Assembly: GCF_026914285.1 (NCBI RefSeq)
Contig: NZ_CP113864.1
Coordinates: forward strand, 409,501-473,500
Source: Caldicellulosiruptor naganoensis
GTDB taxonomy: Bacteria > Bacillota > Thermoanaerobacteria > Caldicellulosiruptorales > Caldicellulosiruptoraceae
Length of the DNA: 64,000 nucleotides
Direction of reading: 5' to 3'
Below are positions 56,347-64,000 of the stretch, piece by piece (positions within the stretch are counted from its first letter, which is position 1; every line of letters starts with the position of its first letter). The notes below the pieces were generated by a model. That model saw only the letters and a program-made list of their open reading frames with translations. It did no database searches and was not told the origin of the DNA. Both the position numbers and the translations under genes were made by a program.

Positions 56347-56662
56347 ATGGCTTTGTCTATAGAAGAGATAAGAAAATTCGTAAATGAGAGAAAAATTAAA
56401 TGGCGTGCTCATATGTTGCAGAGGATGAGAGAAAGAAATATAACCAGGGAAAATGTAATAGAATATATCCTTAAAGGTGAAAATTATAGAACAGTATGAA
56501 AATGATTATCCTTATCCGAGTTGTTTAATCTCTTGGGTACCCAAAAATGGTTCACCACTTCATGTAGTCTGTGCAGTTGGAGATGGTTTTTTATGGCTTA
56601 TAACTGCATATTTTCCTTCTGAGGACGAATGGATGATTGATTTTAAAACGAGGAGGAAATAA
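56347..56662 (+). pseudogene. DUF4258 (mRNA interferase-like toxin), frameshifted
   Basis: ATG 56347 opens 50 codons (KWRAHMLQRMRERNITREN near residue 19) and ends at TGA 56497-56499. In the next frame the sequence continues as IIEQYENDYPYPS to the stop at 56662. Joining them across GAAAATT near 56480 (one A too many) gives a full DUF4258 protein of about 104 residues, so a one-base insertion in an A-run has broken it. A GTG start at 56477 could give a truncated product of 61 aa. The intact YgiT-type zinc-finger gene follows at 56666. Confidence 0.75.
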
Positions 56663-56665
56663 AAA

Positions 56666-56896
56666 ATGAAGTGTCCATTGTGTAGAACAGAAATGAAAGA
56701 AGGAAAGATTAAACATATTGTTGATGTTGGTAACCAAACCGTGATTATAAAAAATGTTCCAGCCCTTGTATGTGGACAATGTGGAGAAGCTTATCTTGAT
56801 GATGAAACAGCACTTAAGCTTGAAAAGATAGTGGAAGAACTTCTTAAAACTAAAACAGAGATAATTATAGCAAACTATTCAGATATTGCAGCATAA
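56666..56896 (+). CDS. YgiT-type zinc-finger antitoxin
   Basis: 76 aa. Two CxxC pairs (CPLCRTEM and CGQCGEAYLDD) flank a beta-strand-rich segment: the YgiT/MqsA N-terminal zinc domain. No C-terminal helix-turn-helix domain is present. Its place 4 bp after a DUF4258 gene is the standard toxin-antitoxin order for this pair. GAGGAGG lies 8-10 nt before the ATG. The antitoxin outlives a frameshifted toxin. Confidence 0.82.
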   Translation: MKCPLCRTEMKEGKIKHIVDVGNQTVIIKNVPALVCGQCGEAYLDDETALKLEKIVEELLKTKTEIIIANYSDIAA

Positions 56897-56965
56897 ACAA
56901 TTGAACAATTTTATGTTGGATTTAATTATCCCTTATAAGATTAGATGCGATAATTACACGAAGCC

Positions 56966-57010
56966 AGCTACAGGAGATATATAGATTTTTAACCATCCTG
57001 TAGCTTTTTG
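56966..57010 (+). terminator. Intrinsic terminator
   Basis: AGCTACAGGA (56966-56975) pairs with TCCTGTAGCT (56996-57005), followed by TTTTG. It separates the toxin-antitoxin pair from hisS-aspS. Confidence 0.82.
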
Positions 57011-57024
57011 TTTTATTTTAGAGA

Positions 57025-57054
57025 TTGAAACTTTCTTCACAGGTAGTATATAAT
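57025..57054 (+). promoter_or_regulatory. Promoter of the hisS-aspS operon
   Basis: TTGAAA (57025-57030), an 18-bp spacer, TATAAT (57049-57054); 53 bp before the hisS ATG. The short leader contains no T-box. Confidence 0.78.
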
Positions 57055-57106
57055 TTAAATATTGTAAAAATCAAAAATAAATTACCTTTAAGGAGAGACA
57101 ACTATT

Positions 57107-58366
57107 ATGAAAATCCAAGCACCAAAAGGAACAAAGGATGTCTTGCCAGAAGAAAGCTATATATGGCAATATGTTGAGGACAAATTCAGGCAGATTTGCA
57201 AACTTTATGGCTATCAAGAAGTAAGATTTCCAACATTTGAATATACAGAGCTTTTCCAGCGAGGCGTTGGTGAGACAACAGACATTGTTCAAAAAGAGAT
57301 GTACACTTTTTTAGACAAAGGTGGAAGAAGTATAACATTGCGTCCAGAAGGGACAGCTTCTGTTGCAAGGCTGTTCATTGAGCATGGGTTTGCATCAAGA
57401 CCCATGCCACAAAGGCTTTACTACATTATATCAGCATTCAGATATGAAAATACCCAAGGCGGAAGATACAGAGAGTTTCATCAATTTGGTATTGAAAACT
57501 TTGGTTCAAAGTCACCTGTGACAGATGCAGAGATTATTTCACTATCTTACAATTTCTTTGTTTCTCTTGGGCTTGACAATATTGTTGTGAATATAAACAG
57601 TATTGGTTGTCCTGTTTGCAGAAAGGACTATGTGAAAAATCTCAAAGAATACTTTTTAGGCTACTATGATAAGCTCTGTCCAACCTGCAAACAAAGGCTT
57701 GATAAAAATCCGATGAGGATTTTGGATTGCAAAGAAAATAATTGCAAGCTGATTGCCAAAGATGCTCCAAAGCCAATAGAGTATCTTTGCGATGAGTGCA
57801 AAACTCATTTTGAAGCTCTAAAAGGGTATTTGGATGCAGCAGGTGTTTGTTACAAAGTTGACCCTTACATTGTAAGAGGATTGGATTACTATACAAAGAC
57901 AGTTTTTGAGATTGTTGATGTGGTTTTGGACAAAGAACTTGCAATCTGTGGTGGGGGAAGGTATGATAACTTAATAGAGCAGATAGGTGGAAGCAGTACC
58001 CCTGGCATTGGGTTTGCAATTGGTGTTGAGAGGCTTATAATGCTTCTTTCACAAAAAGGTCTGATTCCACAAAAGCCACAGGTTCCTCAAGTTTTTATTG
58101 CAACCTTAGGAGATTTGGCAACCAAAAAAGCGTTTGAGATTGCAAGTGCTTTGAGATTTGCAGGGATTTCCACTGTAATTGAAGAGCTTTCGAGAAGTCT
58201 TAAATCTCAGCTAAAGTATGCAGATAAGCTGGGTTGTGATTTTTCAGTCATAATCGGCGATGATGAGCTTGAAAAAGGAGTTTGCAAGGTAAGAGAGATG
58301 AAGACGTCATCAGAAGAGGTTGTAAGAATAGAAGGTTTAGCTCAGTACATCAAAAGTAAGATATAA
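57107..58366 (+). CDS. hisS: Histidyl-tRNA synthetase
   Basis: 419 aa class II synthetase. Motif 1 region PKGTKDVLPEE at the start, RPEGTASVAR near residue 79, motif 2 FRYENTQGGRYREFHQFGIE near 109, the HisA signature GLDYYTKTVFE near 260 and motif 3 near 300 (GIGFAIGVERL), then the anticodon-binding domain. It charges tRNA-His. AAGGAGAG lies about 9 nt before the ATG. It is followed by aspS 27 bp later, a common Firmicute pairing. Confidence 0.96.
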   Translation: MKIQAPKGTKDVLPEESYIWQYVEDKFRQICKLYGYQEVRFPTFEYTELFQRGVGETTDIVQKEMYTFLDKGGRSITLRPEGTASVARLFIEHGFASRPMPQRLYYIISAFRYENTQGGRYREFHQFGIENFGSKSPVTDAEIISLSYNFFVSLGLDNIVVNINSIGCPVCRKDYVKNLKEYFLGYYDKLCPTCKQRLDKNPMRILDCKENNCKLIAKDAPKPIEYLCDECKTHFEALKGYLDAAGVCYKVDPYIVRGLDYYTKTVFEIVDVVLDKELAICGGGRYDNLIEQIGGSSTPGIGFAIGVERLIMLLSQKGLIPQKPQVPQVFIATLGDLATKKAFEIASALRFAGISTVIEELSRSLKSQLKYADKLGCDFSVIIGDDELEKGVCKVREMKTSSEEVVRIEGLAQYIKSKI

Positions 58367-58393
58367 ACAAAATTTACAAAGAGGGTGATATTA

Positions 58394-60181
58394 TTGGAAA
58401 GCATCAAAGGCTTCAAAAGAACAAAGTACTGTGGAGAAGTGTCACTTGAAGATGTTGGCAAAGAAGTGATTTTGACAGGTTGGGTTGACACAAGACGTGA
58501 CCTTGGTGGAATAATATTTGTTGATTTGCGAGACAGAACTGGAATTGTTCAGGTTGTGTTTGATGAGAAGATGGGCGAAGAACTTATGGAGAAAGCAGAC
58601 AGTTTGAGAAGCGAATATTGTATTGGCATCAGAGGCATTGTAGAAAAAAGACCACCTGACACAGTAAACCCTAAGATCAAAACTGGTGAGGTTGAGGTAA
58701 GGGCAAAGGAGCTTAGGATATTTAGCAAGTCCGAAACACCGCCATTCCCAATTGAAGAAGGGATAAATGTAAATGAAGCTGTAAGGCTAAAGTATAGATA
58801 CCTTGACCTCAGAAGACCTGATATGCAAAGAAACTTAATGTTTAGACACAAACTTTACCAAGTGGTTAGGAATTTCTTGTCCCAAAACGGCTTTATTGAA
58901 ATAGAAACACCAATGCTTACAAAATCAACACCAGAGGGTGCAAGGGATTATCTTGTTCCAAGCAGAATCTTCCCTGGCAAGTTCTTTGCACTGCCACAAT
59001 CTCCTCAGCTTTTCAAACAACTTCTAATGGTTGCTGGGTTTGACAGGTATTTTCAGATTGTAAAGTGCTTCAGGGACGAGGACTTGCGTGCAGACAGGCA
59101 ACCTGAGTTTACGCAGATTGATATTGAGATGTCATTTGTTGATGTAGATGATGTGATTGAGATAAACGAAAGGCTTCTTCAGACAATTTTCAGAGAAATG
59201 CTTGGAATAGATCTAAAACTTCCTCTTCCAAGGCTGACATACAAAGAAGCAATGGAAAGGTTTGGAACAGACAAGCCTGACACACGTTTTGGAATGGAGC
59301 TTGTAAACCTCACTGACATTGTGAAAAACTGTGAGTTCAAGGTCTTTGCAGATGCAGCGAACAAAGGTGGATCAGTTAGAGCAATAAACGCAAAAGGGTG
59401 TGCTGTGAAATTTTCAAGACGAGAGATAGATGCCTTGGTTGAGTACGCTAAGAATTTTGGTGCAAAAGGACTTGCATGGATAGCAGTTGAAAGTGATGGA
59501 TTAAAATCACCAATTGTCAAGTTTTTAAAGGAAGAAGAGATAAATGAGATTCTAAAAAGACTTGATGCGCAGGTTGGTGACCTTCTTTTGTTCTCAGCAG
59601 ACAAAGATGAGGTTGTATTTGACGTCCTTGGGAATGTTAGACTTGAGATTGCAAGGAAATTGAACCTTCTTGACAAGTCTAAATTCAATCTTTTGTGGGT
59701 AACAGAATTTCCTCTATTTGAGTACTCAGAAGAAGAAGGAAGGTATGTGGCAAAGCACCATCCATTTACATCGCCTATGGACGAGGACATAGAGTTTTTG
59801 GAGACAGATCCAGCAAGAGTCAGGTCAAAAGCATATGACATTGTTCTAAATGGAACAGAGATTGGTGGTGGGTCAATAAGAATTCACTCAACAGACCTAC
59901 AAAAGAGAATGTTCAAGGCACTTGGCTTTACTGAAGAGCGAGCGCAAGACAGATTTGGATTTTTGCTTGAGGCGTTCAAATACGGAACACCACCGCATGG
60001 CGGAATTGCATATGGGTTTGACAGACTCTGTATGCTTCTTTTAGGGCTTGATTCGATAAGAGATACAATTGCATTCCCGAAAGTAAAGGATTCTTCATGC
60101 CCGCTCACAGATGCACCATCAGAGGTTGAGCCAAAACAGCTTCGTGAGCTTCATATTAAGGTAGATGTTGTGAAGGTATAG
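58394..60181 (+). CDS. aspS: Aspartyl-tRNA synthetase
   Basis: 595 aa, bacterial type with the inserted GAD domain. OB-fold anticodon domain at the start (GWVDTRRDLGGIIFVDLRDR), then TPEGARDYLVPSR near 170, motif 2 FRDEDLRADRQPEFTQID near 215 and motif 3 GGIAYGFDRLCMLLLG near 535. GAGGGTG (58381-58387) sets the likely start at TTG 58394; GTG 58385 lies inside that site. Whether it charges only tRNA-Asp or also tRNA-Asn cannot be read from the sequence. Confidence 0.96.
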   Translation: MESIKGFKRTKYCGEVSLEDVGKEVILTGWVDTRRDLGGIIFVDLRDRTGIVQVVFDEKMGEELMEKADSLRSEYCIGIRGIVEKRPPDTVNPKIKTGEVEVRAKELRIFSKSETPPFPIEEGINVNEAVRLKYRYLDLRRPDMQRNLMFRHKLYQVVRNFLSQNGFIEIETPMLTKSTPEGARDYLVPSRIFPGKFFALPQSPQLFKQLLMVAGFDRYFQIVKCFRDEDLRADRQPEFTQIDIEMSFVDVDDVIEINERLLQTIFREMLGIDLKLPLPRLTYKEAMERFGTDKPDTRFGMELVNLTDIVKNCEFKVFADAANKGGSVRAINAKGCAVKFSRREIDALVEYAKNFGAKGLAWIAVESDGLKSPIVKFLKEEEINEILKRLDAQVGDLLLFSADKDEVVFDVLGNVRLEIARKLNLLDKSKFNLLWVTEFPLFEYSEEEGRYVAKHHPFTSPMDEDIEFLETDPARVRSKAYDIVLNGTEIGGGSIRIHSTDLQKRMFKALGFTEERAQDRFGFLLEAFKYGTPPHGGIAYGFDRLCMLLLGLDSIRDTIAFPKVKDSSCPLTDAPSEVEPKQLRELHIKVDVVKV

Positions 60182-60221
60182 AGAATCGCTGGAGAAAAAG
60201 TTGATATAAAAAGATTTAAAG

Positions 60222-60282
60222 GGCTCATATCCTTGAGAAAGTACCTAAACTTGAAAAAGGGTATGAGCCTTGTTTTGTTGTT
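60222..60282 (+). terminator. Intrinsic terminator
   Basis: GGCTCATATCC (60222-60232) pairs with GGGTATGAGCC (60259-60269, one G-U), then TTGTTTTGTTGTT. It ends the hisS-aspS operon. Confidence 0.7.
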
Positions 60283-60405
60283 ATAAAATTTTTACTTCAT
60301 TTCATTTCAATATAGTACAAATACCATGGCAAGGTTTCAAAACAAAAATTCAATATTCTTAATTCAATTTAGTCAGAAGATGAACTATAGTAATTTCTAA
60401 AGAGA

Positions 60406-60419
60406 TGATAACGATTACA
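60406..60419. promoter_or_regulatory. cre-like operator (CcpA/LacI family)
   Basis: TGATAACGATTACA fits every position of the TGWNANCGNTNWCA consensus bound by CcpA and related LacI-family regulators. It lies 204 bp before the GH5 cellulase start and 225 bp after aspS. Regulation of the cellulase by carbon source is inferred. Confidence 0.6.
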
Positions 60420-60622
60420 TGTACTGGTAGTTAGATTTAGTTGTTTTAAAATTATTTAGACCTTTCAAAGTTGCGTATCTGAGAGGGATTTTTTTTTCTT
60501 TGACGAAAAAGGAGAAGATTTTACAAGAGAAGAGGAGACAAAAGGTGTGCAAGGTAAATTTTCATGCAGTATTTAGGGAATTTTTTAATGATTACAAACG
60601 TTATTTTAGGAGGGTGAGTTTT

Positions 60623-62893
60623 ATGAAGAAAGAATGTCTTAGAGTTTTTGCAGTCTTTATGGTTTTTACTTTTTTACTATCTCTTTTTCCCTTTGTTACA
60701 TTTGCTCAAAATACTGCGTATGAAAAGGATAAGTATCCACACCTGATTGGCAACAGCTTGGTAAAAAAACCTTCTGTGGCTGGAAGACTGCAAATTATCA
60801 AGCAAAATGGAAGAAGGATTTTAGCTGACCAAAATGGAGAGCCTATTCAGCTTCGTGGTATGAGCACACACGGTCTGCAATGGTTTCCACAGATAATTAA
60901 CAACAATGCGTTTGCTGCACTTGCAAATGACTGGGGTTGCAATGTAATTCGCTTGGCAATGTATGTAGGAGAAGGTGGATATGCTACAAATCCTCAAGTA
61001 AAAGACAAGGTCATTGAAGGTATTAAATTGGCAATTCAAAACGACATGTATGTAATTGTTGATTGGCATGTTCTCAATCCCGGCGACCCCAATGCAGAAA
61101 TTTATAAAGGGGCAAAAGACTTTTTCAAGGAGATAGCCCAAAAATTTCCAAACAATTTTCATATAATTTATGAGTTGTGTAATGAGCCAAACCCAACAGA
61201 CCCAGGTGTAACAAATGATGAAGCAGGGTGGAAGAAGGTAAAAGCGTATGCTGAACCAATTATAAAGATGCTGCGTCAGATGGGAAATGAAAACATTATA
61301 ATTGTAGGTTCGCCTAACTGGAGCCAAAGACCAGATTTTGCGATAAAAGACCCAATTGCAGATGACAAGGTCATGTATTCTGTTCATTTCTATACAGGTA
61401 CACACAAGGTAGATGGATATGTGTTTGAAAATATGAAGATGGCAATTGAAGCAGGTGTTCCAGTATTTGTAACAGAATGGGGGACAAGTGAGGCAAGCGG
61501 TGATGGTGGACCATATCTTGATGAGGCTGACAAATGGCTTGAGTACCTCAACGCAAACAATATAAGCTGGGTAAACTGGTCCTTGACAAATAAAAATGAG
61601 ACTTCTGGTGCTTTTGTTCCCTACATTAGCGGTGTGTCTCAAGCAACAGATTTGGACCCTGGCAGCGACCAGAAATGGGATATTTCAGAACTTAGCATCT
61701 CTGGTGAATATGTACGATCAAGAATAAAGGGTATTCCATATCAGCCTATTGAGAGAACATTGAAAATTTCTCAAGATCAAGTCGCGTGTGCCCCAATTGG
61801 TCAACCTATTTTGCCATCTGATTTTGAAGATGGTACACGGCAAGGTTGGGACTGGGATGGACCATCTGGTGTTAAAGGTGCTTTAACAATAGAAGAGGCA
61901 AATGGTTCAAATGCACTTTCATGGGAGGTTGAGTACCCTGAAAAAAAGCCTCAAGATGGTTGGGCTTCTGCTCCAAGGCTAATTTTGAGGAATATAAATA
62001 CAACAAGAGGTGATTGTAAGTATCTCTGCTTTGACTTTTACCTAAAACCAAAACAGGCAACAAAAGGTGAGCTTGCAATCTTCCTGGCGTTTGCACCACC
62101 TTCTCTTAACTATTGGGCACAGGCAGAGGATAGCTTTAATATAGATTTGAGCAATTTATCTACACTGAAGAAAACACCAGATGACCTTTATTCTTTCAAA
62201 ATTTCTTTTGATTTAGATAAGATAAAAGAGGGGAAGATTATTGGACCTGATACCCATCTGCGAGACATAATCATAGTTGTTGCAGATGTAAACAGTGATT
62301 TTAAAGGTAGAATGTACTTAGACAATGTAAGATTTACAAATATGCTTTTTGAAGATGTTACCCCTCAGACAACTGGGTATGAGGCTATTTCAAAGCTTTA
62401 TTCTAAGAAAATAGTCAATGGAATTTCTACAAATTTATTTGGTCCTGAAAAGGCAGTCACAAGAGCTGAGGTTGCTGCTATGGCAGTCAGACTCTTAGAT
62501 TTGCAAGAGGAAAGCTACAACGGAGAGTTTGCAGATGTAAGCAAAAATAGCTGGTATGCAAATGAAGTATCTACGGCATATAAGGCAGGCATAATTTTGG
62601 GAGATGGCAAATATATAAAACCAGAGAAGGCAGTGACACGGGAAGAAATGGCAGTATTTGCAATGAGAATTTACAGGATTTTGACAGATGAAAAAGCTGA
62701 AGCTACTGAAGAGATTGCAATATCAGACAAAAACTCAATCAGTAGCTGGGCAAGACAAGATGTAAATGCTGCTATTTCGCTTGGACTCATGGATGTATTT
62801 ACAGATGGAAGTTTTGGGCCAAAAGCAAAGGTTACACGTGCAGAGGCTACACAAATAATCTACAAAATTTTAGAACTTACAGGAAAGATGTAA
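60623..62893 (+). CDS. S-layer-anchored GH5 cellulase with CBM28 and SLH domains
   Basis: 756 aa from ATG 60623 (AGGAGGGTGA upstream). A signal peptide ends near VTFAQ (about residue 29). GH5 catalytic domain about 60-370: acid/base Glu188 in ELCNEPN and nucleophile Glu285 in VTEWGTS, with HGLQWFPQ early. A CBM17/28-like module follows ([15 protein letters not shown] near 400 to [10 protein letters not shown]), then three SLH domains ([39 protein letters not shown]) that hold the enzyme on the cell wall. It cuts cellulose and related beta-glucans at the cell surface. The domain order matches the GH5-CBM28-SLH enzyme I recall from C. saccharolyticus. Confidence 0.95.
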   Translation: MKKECLRVFAVFMVFTFLLSLFPFVTFAQNTAYEKDKYPHLIGNSLVKKPSVAGRLQIIKQNGRRILADQNGEPIQLRGMSTHGLQWFPQIINNNAFAALANDWGCNVIRLAMYVGEGGYATNPQVKDKVIEGIKLAIQNDMYVIVDWHVLNPGDPNAEIYKGAKDFFKEIAQKFPNNFHIIYELCNEPNPTDPGVTNDEAGWKKVKAYAEPIIKMLRQMGNENIIIVGSPNWSQRPDFAIKDPIADDKVMYSVHFYTGTHKVDGYVFENMKMAIEAGVPVFVTEWGTSEASGDGGPYLDEADKWLEYLNANNISWVNWSLTNKNETSGAFVPYISGVSQATDLDPGSDQKWDISELSISGEYVRSRIKGIPYQPIERTLKISQDQVACAPIGQPILPSDFEDGTRQGWDWDGPSGVKGALTIEEANGSNALSWEVEYPEKKPQDGWASAPRLILRNINTTRGDCKYLCFDFYLKPKQATKGELAIFLAFAPPSLNYWAQAEDSFNIDLSNLSTLKKTPDDLYSFKISFDLDKIKEGKIIGPDTHLRDIIIVVADVNSDFKGRMYLDNVRFTNMLFEDVTPQTTGYEAISKLYSKKIVNGISTNLFGPEKAVTRAEVAAMAVRLLDLQEESYNGEFADVSKNSWYANEVSTAYKAGIILGDGKYIKPEKAVTREEMAVFAMRIYRILTDEKAEATEEIAISDKNSISSWARQDVNAAISLGLMDVFTDGSFGPKAKVTRAEATQIIYKILELTGKM

Positions 62894-62926
62894 AAGGATA
62901 GATTTTATAATAAGCTTGTACCACAT

Positions 62927-62960
62927 AAAGGGACTATCAAATAGGATAGTTCCTTTTTTT
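62927..62960 (+). terminator. Intrinsic terminator
   Basis: AAAGGGACTATC (62927-62938) pairs with GATAGTTCCTTT (62945-62956, one G-U), then TTTT. It closes the cellulase gene. Confidence 0.87.
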
Positions 62961-63161
62961 CTGCCTTCTACATTTTTTAATTTATACTTTTTTGACTGCT
63001 TTTAAATCAAAATAATGCAAATTTACATATCAATAATTAACAAAAAGAATGCAATTTTATCAATTCATTTTTTATAAGTAAGATTGTAAACTATAGTTGA
63101 AAATCAAACTCAGCACAAGGGAAATTTCCAAAGATTTAACATAGAAAGGGGAACATGCAAG

Positions 63162-64000
63162 ATGAGAAGTGGTCAGCGCACATATTCACGCTCTGGTTTT
63201 GTAAAAGAACTTAACAAAAATTTTCCATTATTTATAATGGCACTACCTGGGGTAATTCTCCTGATTGCATTTTCTTATCTTCCACTGTTTGGCCTTATTA
63301 TCGCTTTTAAAGATGTACGTTATGATGTGGGAATTTTAAAAAGTCCATGGGTTGGTTTTAAAAACTTTGAATTTCTATTCAAAACGCCTGATGCATTTAT
63401 AATCACAAGAAATACACTCTTATATAACTTAGCATTCATTGTTCTTGGTAATTTAGCTGCTGTTGCAACTGCAATTGCCTTAAGTGAGATGAGAGCAAGA
63501 TTTATGGCGAAGTTTTACCAGTCAGTAATGTTTTTGCCTTATTTTCTATCATGGGTTGTTGTTGCTTACATGGCGTTTGCATTCTTGAGTGTTGACCTTG
63601 GAATATTAAATACGTTGATTTTGCCTAAACTTGGAATAGAACCAATTGCATGGTATGTTGAGCCAAAACCATGGCCGGTGATACTTATTTTAGCAAATCT
63701 GTGGAAATACACAGGATACAATGCGGTTATATACTTGGCTGCAATTACAGGAATCGACCCTGAGTACTATGAAGCAGCGCTTATTGATGGAGCGAGCAAG
63801 TGGCAACAGATAAAACATATCACGTTGCCCCTTTTGTCTCCACTGGTAGTGGTACTTGTCCTACTTGGTATAGGAAGAATATTTTATGCAGACTTTGGTC
63901 TCTTCTATCAGCTCCCTATGAACAGCGGTGCACTCTATGATGTTACAAACGTCATTGACACATATGTATACAGGACATTAATGGGGATGAATGACATAGG
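63162..64000 (+). CDS. LplB-type sugar ABC transporter permease (partial, runs off the window)
   Basis: The first 279 codons of an open gene with no stop before the window end; ATG 63162 follows AAAGGGGA. At least five membrane helices are seen (about 25-48, 85-107, 123-143, 170-190, 225-245). YEAALIDGASKWQQIKHITLP near residue 205 is the EAA loop that contacts the transporter ATPase. LplB/UgpA-like permeases import oligosaccharides with a partner permease and binding protein, expected just downstream. Next to the cellulase, it may import cello-oligosaccharides, but the ligand is not shown. Confidence 0.9.
   Translation, partial: MRSGQRTYSRSGFVKELNKNFPLFIMALPGVILLIAFSYLPLFGLIIAFKDVRYDVGILKSPWVGFKNFEFLFKTPDAFIITRNTLLYNLAFIVLGNLAAVATAIALSEMRARFMAKFYQSVMFLPYFLSWVVVAYMAFAFLSVDLGILNTLILPKLGIEPIAWYVEPKPWPVILILANLWKYTGYNAVIYLAAITGIDPEYYEAALIDGASKWQQIKHITLPLLSPLVVVLVLLGIGRIFYADFGLFYQLPMNSGALYDVTNVIDTYVYRTLMGMNDI

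Larger units (their letters stand above)
60182..60622 (+). other. Leader region of the GH5 cellulase with terminator and cre-like site
   Basis: It holds the aspS terminator (60222-60282) and a palindromic operator (60406-60419). The 120 codons of open frame before ATG 60623 lack a start with ribosome-binding site. No clear -35/-10 pair was found. Confidence 0.55.

Noticed and set aside
56347-56662. Programmed frameshift in the DUF4258 gene
   Set aside because: The shift site is a plain AAAA with no slippery heptamer or following stem; a simple insertion is more likely.
56897-57106. T-box leader before hisS
   Set aside because: The leader after the promoter is only about 45 nt and contains no T-box sequence; the hairpin at 56966 lies upstream of the promoter.
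60500-60622. 41-residue N-terminal extension of the GH5 cellulase
   Set aside because: The extension lies before a strong AGGAGGGTGA and a typical signal peptide begins at ATG 60623; the extension has no ribosome-binding site.
1-64000. tRNA, rRNA or CRISPR arrays
   Set aside because: No tRNA-like cloverleaf with TTCRA loop, rRNA stretch or short regularly spaced direct repeats was noticed on either strand; the only regular repeats are the coding repeats in the SLH protein.

Overview
The window is AT-rich Gram-positive DNA with strong Shine-Dalgarno sites, frequent TTG/GTG starts, and S-layer-homology (SLH) proteins beside plant-polysaccharide hydrolases. The content (GH5-CBM28-SLH cellulase, pullulanase, GH26, GH28, a NuoF-like plus GltD/NuoG-fusion pair, an iron alcohol dehydrogenase) fits an anaerobic, fermentative, thermophilic Firmicute of the genus Caldicellulosiruptor, probably close to C. 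saccharolyticus. That identification is inferred from family content and recalled gene order; no search was run. No rRNA, tRNA or CRISPR array was seen.

Layout. 0-5.3 kb: a two-gene flavin/iron-sulfur NAD(P)H oxidoreductase. 5.4-6.7 kb: iron alcohol dehydrogenase under its own promoter. 7.1-8.2 kb: a small basic protein and a DUF4846 lipoprotein. 8.3-20.9 kb: a defence island. It holds an MNT/HEPN toxin-antitoxin pair, then a DUF499 ATPase / DUF3780 / DUF1156 methylase / PLD-helicase set (a helicase-methylase-ATPase type anti-phage system), an unknown protein, and a Dam-like methylase with a PD-(D/E)XK-like nuclease. 20.9-27.9 kb: housekeeping and envelope genes (DUF815 ATPase, SurA-N-like protein, M48 protease) and a ferredoxin/[FeFe]-hydrogenase-like/chemotaxis-signalling fusion.

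28-51.4 kb is largely a gene graveyard. It contains a broken TetR regulator joined to a truncated ABC permease, an IS110 remnant, a phytase-like esterase with one internal stop, broken GH26, GH28 and oligoendopeptidase F genes, and long gene-free stretches. Inside it sits one intact operon (34.2-41.0 kb): a membrane-fusion protein, a MacB-like permease and ATPase, and a large SLH protein with five repeats of about 143 residues.

51.5-64 kb is mostly intact again: intracellular type I pullulanase, DUF58 protein, a fluoride riboswitch controlling two CrcB/Fluc genes, a frameshifted DUF4258 toxin with a YgiT-type antitoxin, hisS-aspS, an S-layer-anchored GH5 cellulase preceded by a perfect match to the CcpA/LacI-type cre consensus, and the start of a sugar ABC permease.

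Most striking points: the complete helicase-methylase-ATPase locus; the strong Shine-Dalgarno of its helicase gene, separated from the start codon by a terminator-like hairpin; the fused hydrogenase/chemotaxis sensor; the SLH-repeat ABC operon; and the concentration of inactivated polysaccharide and peptide degradation genes.
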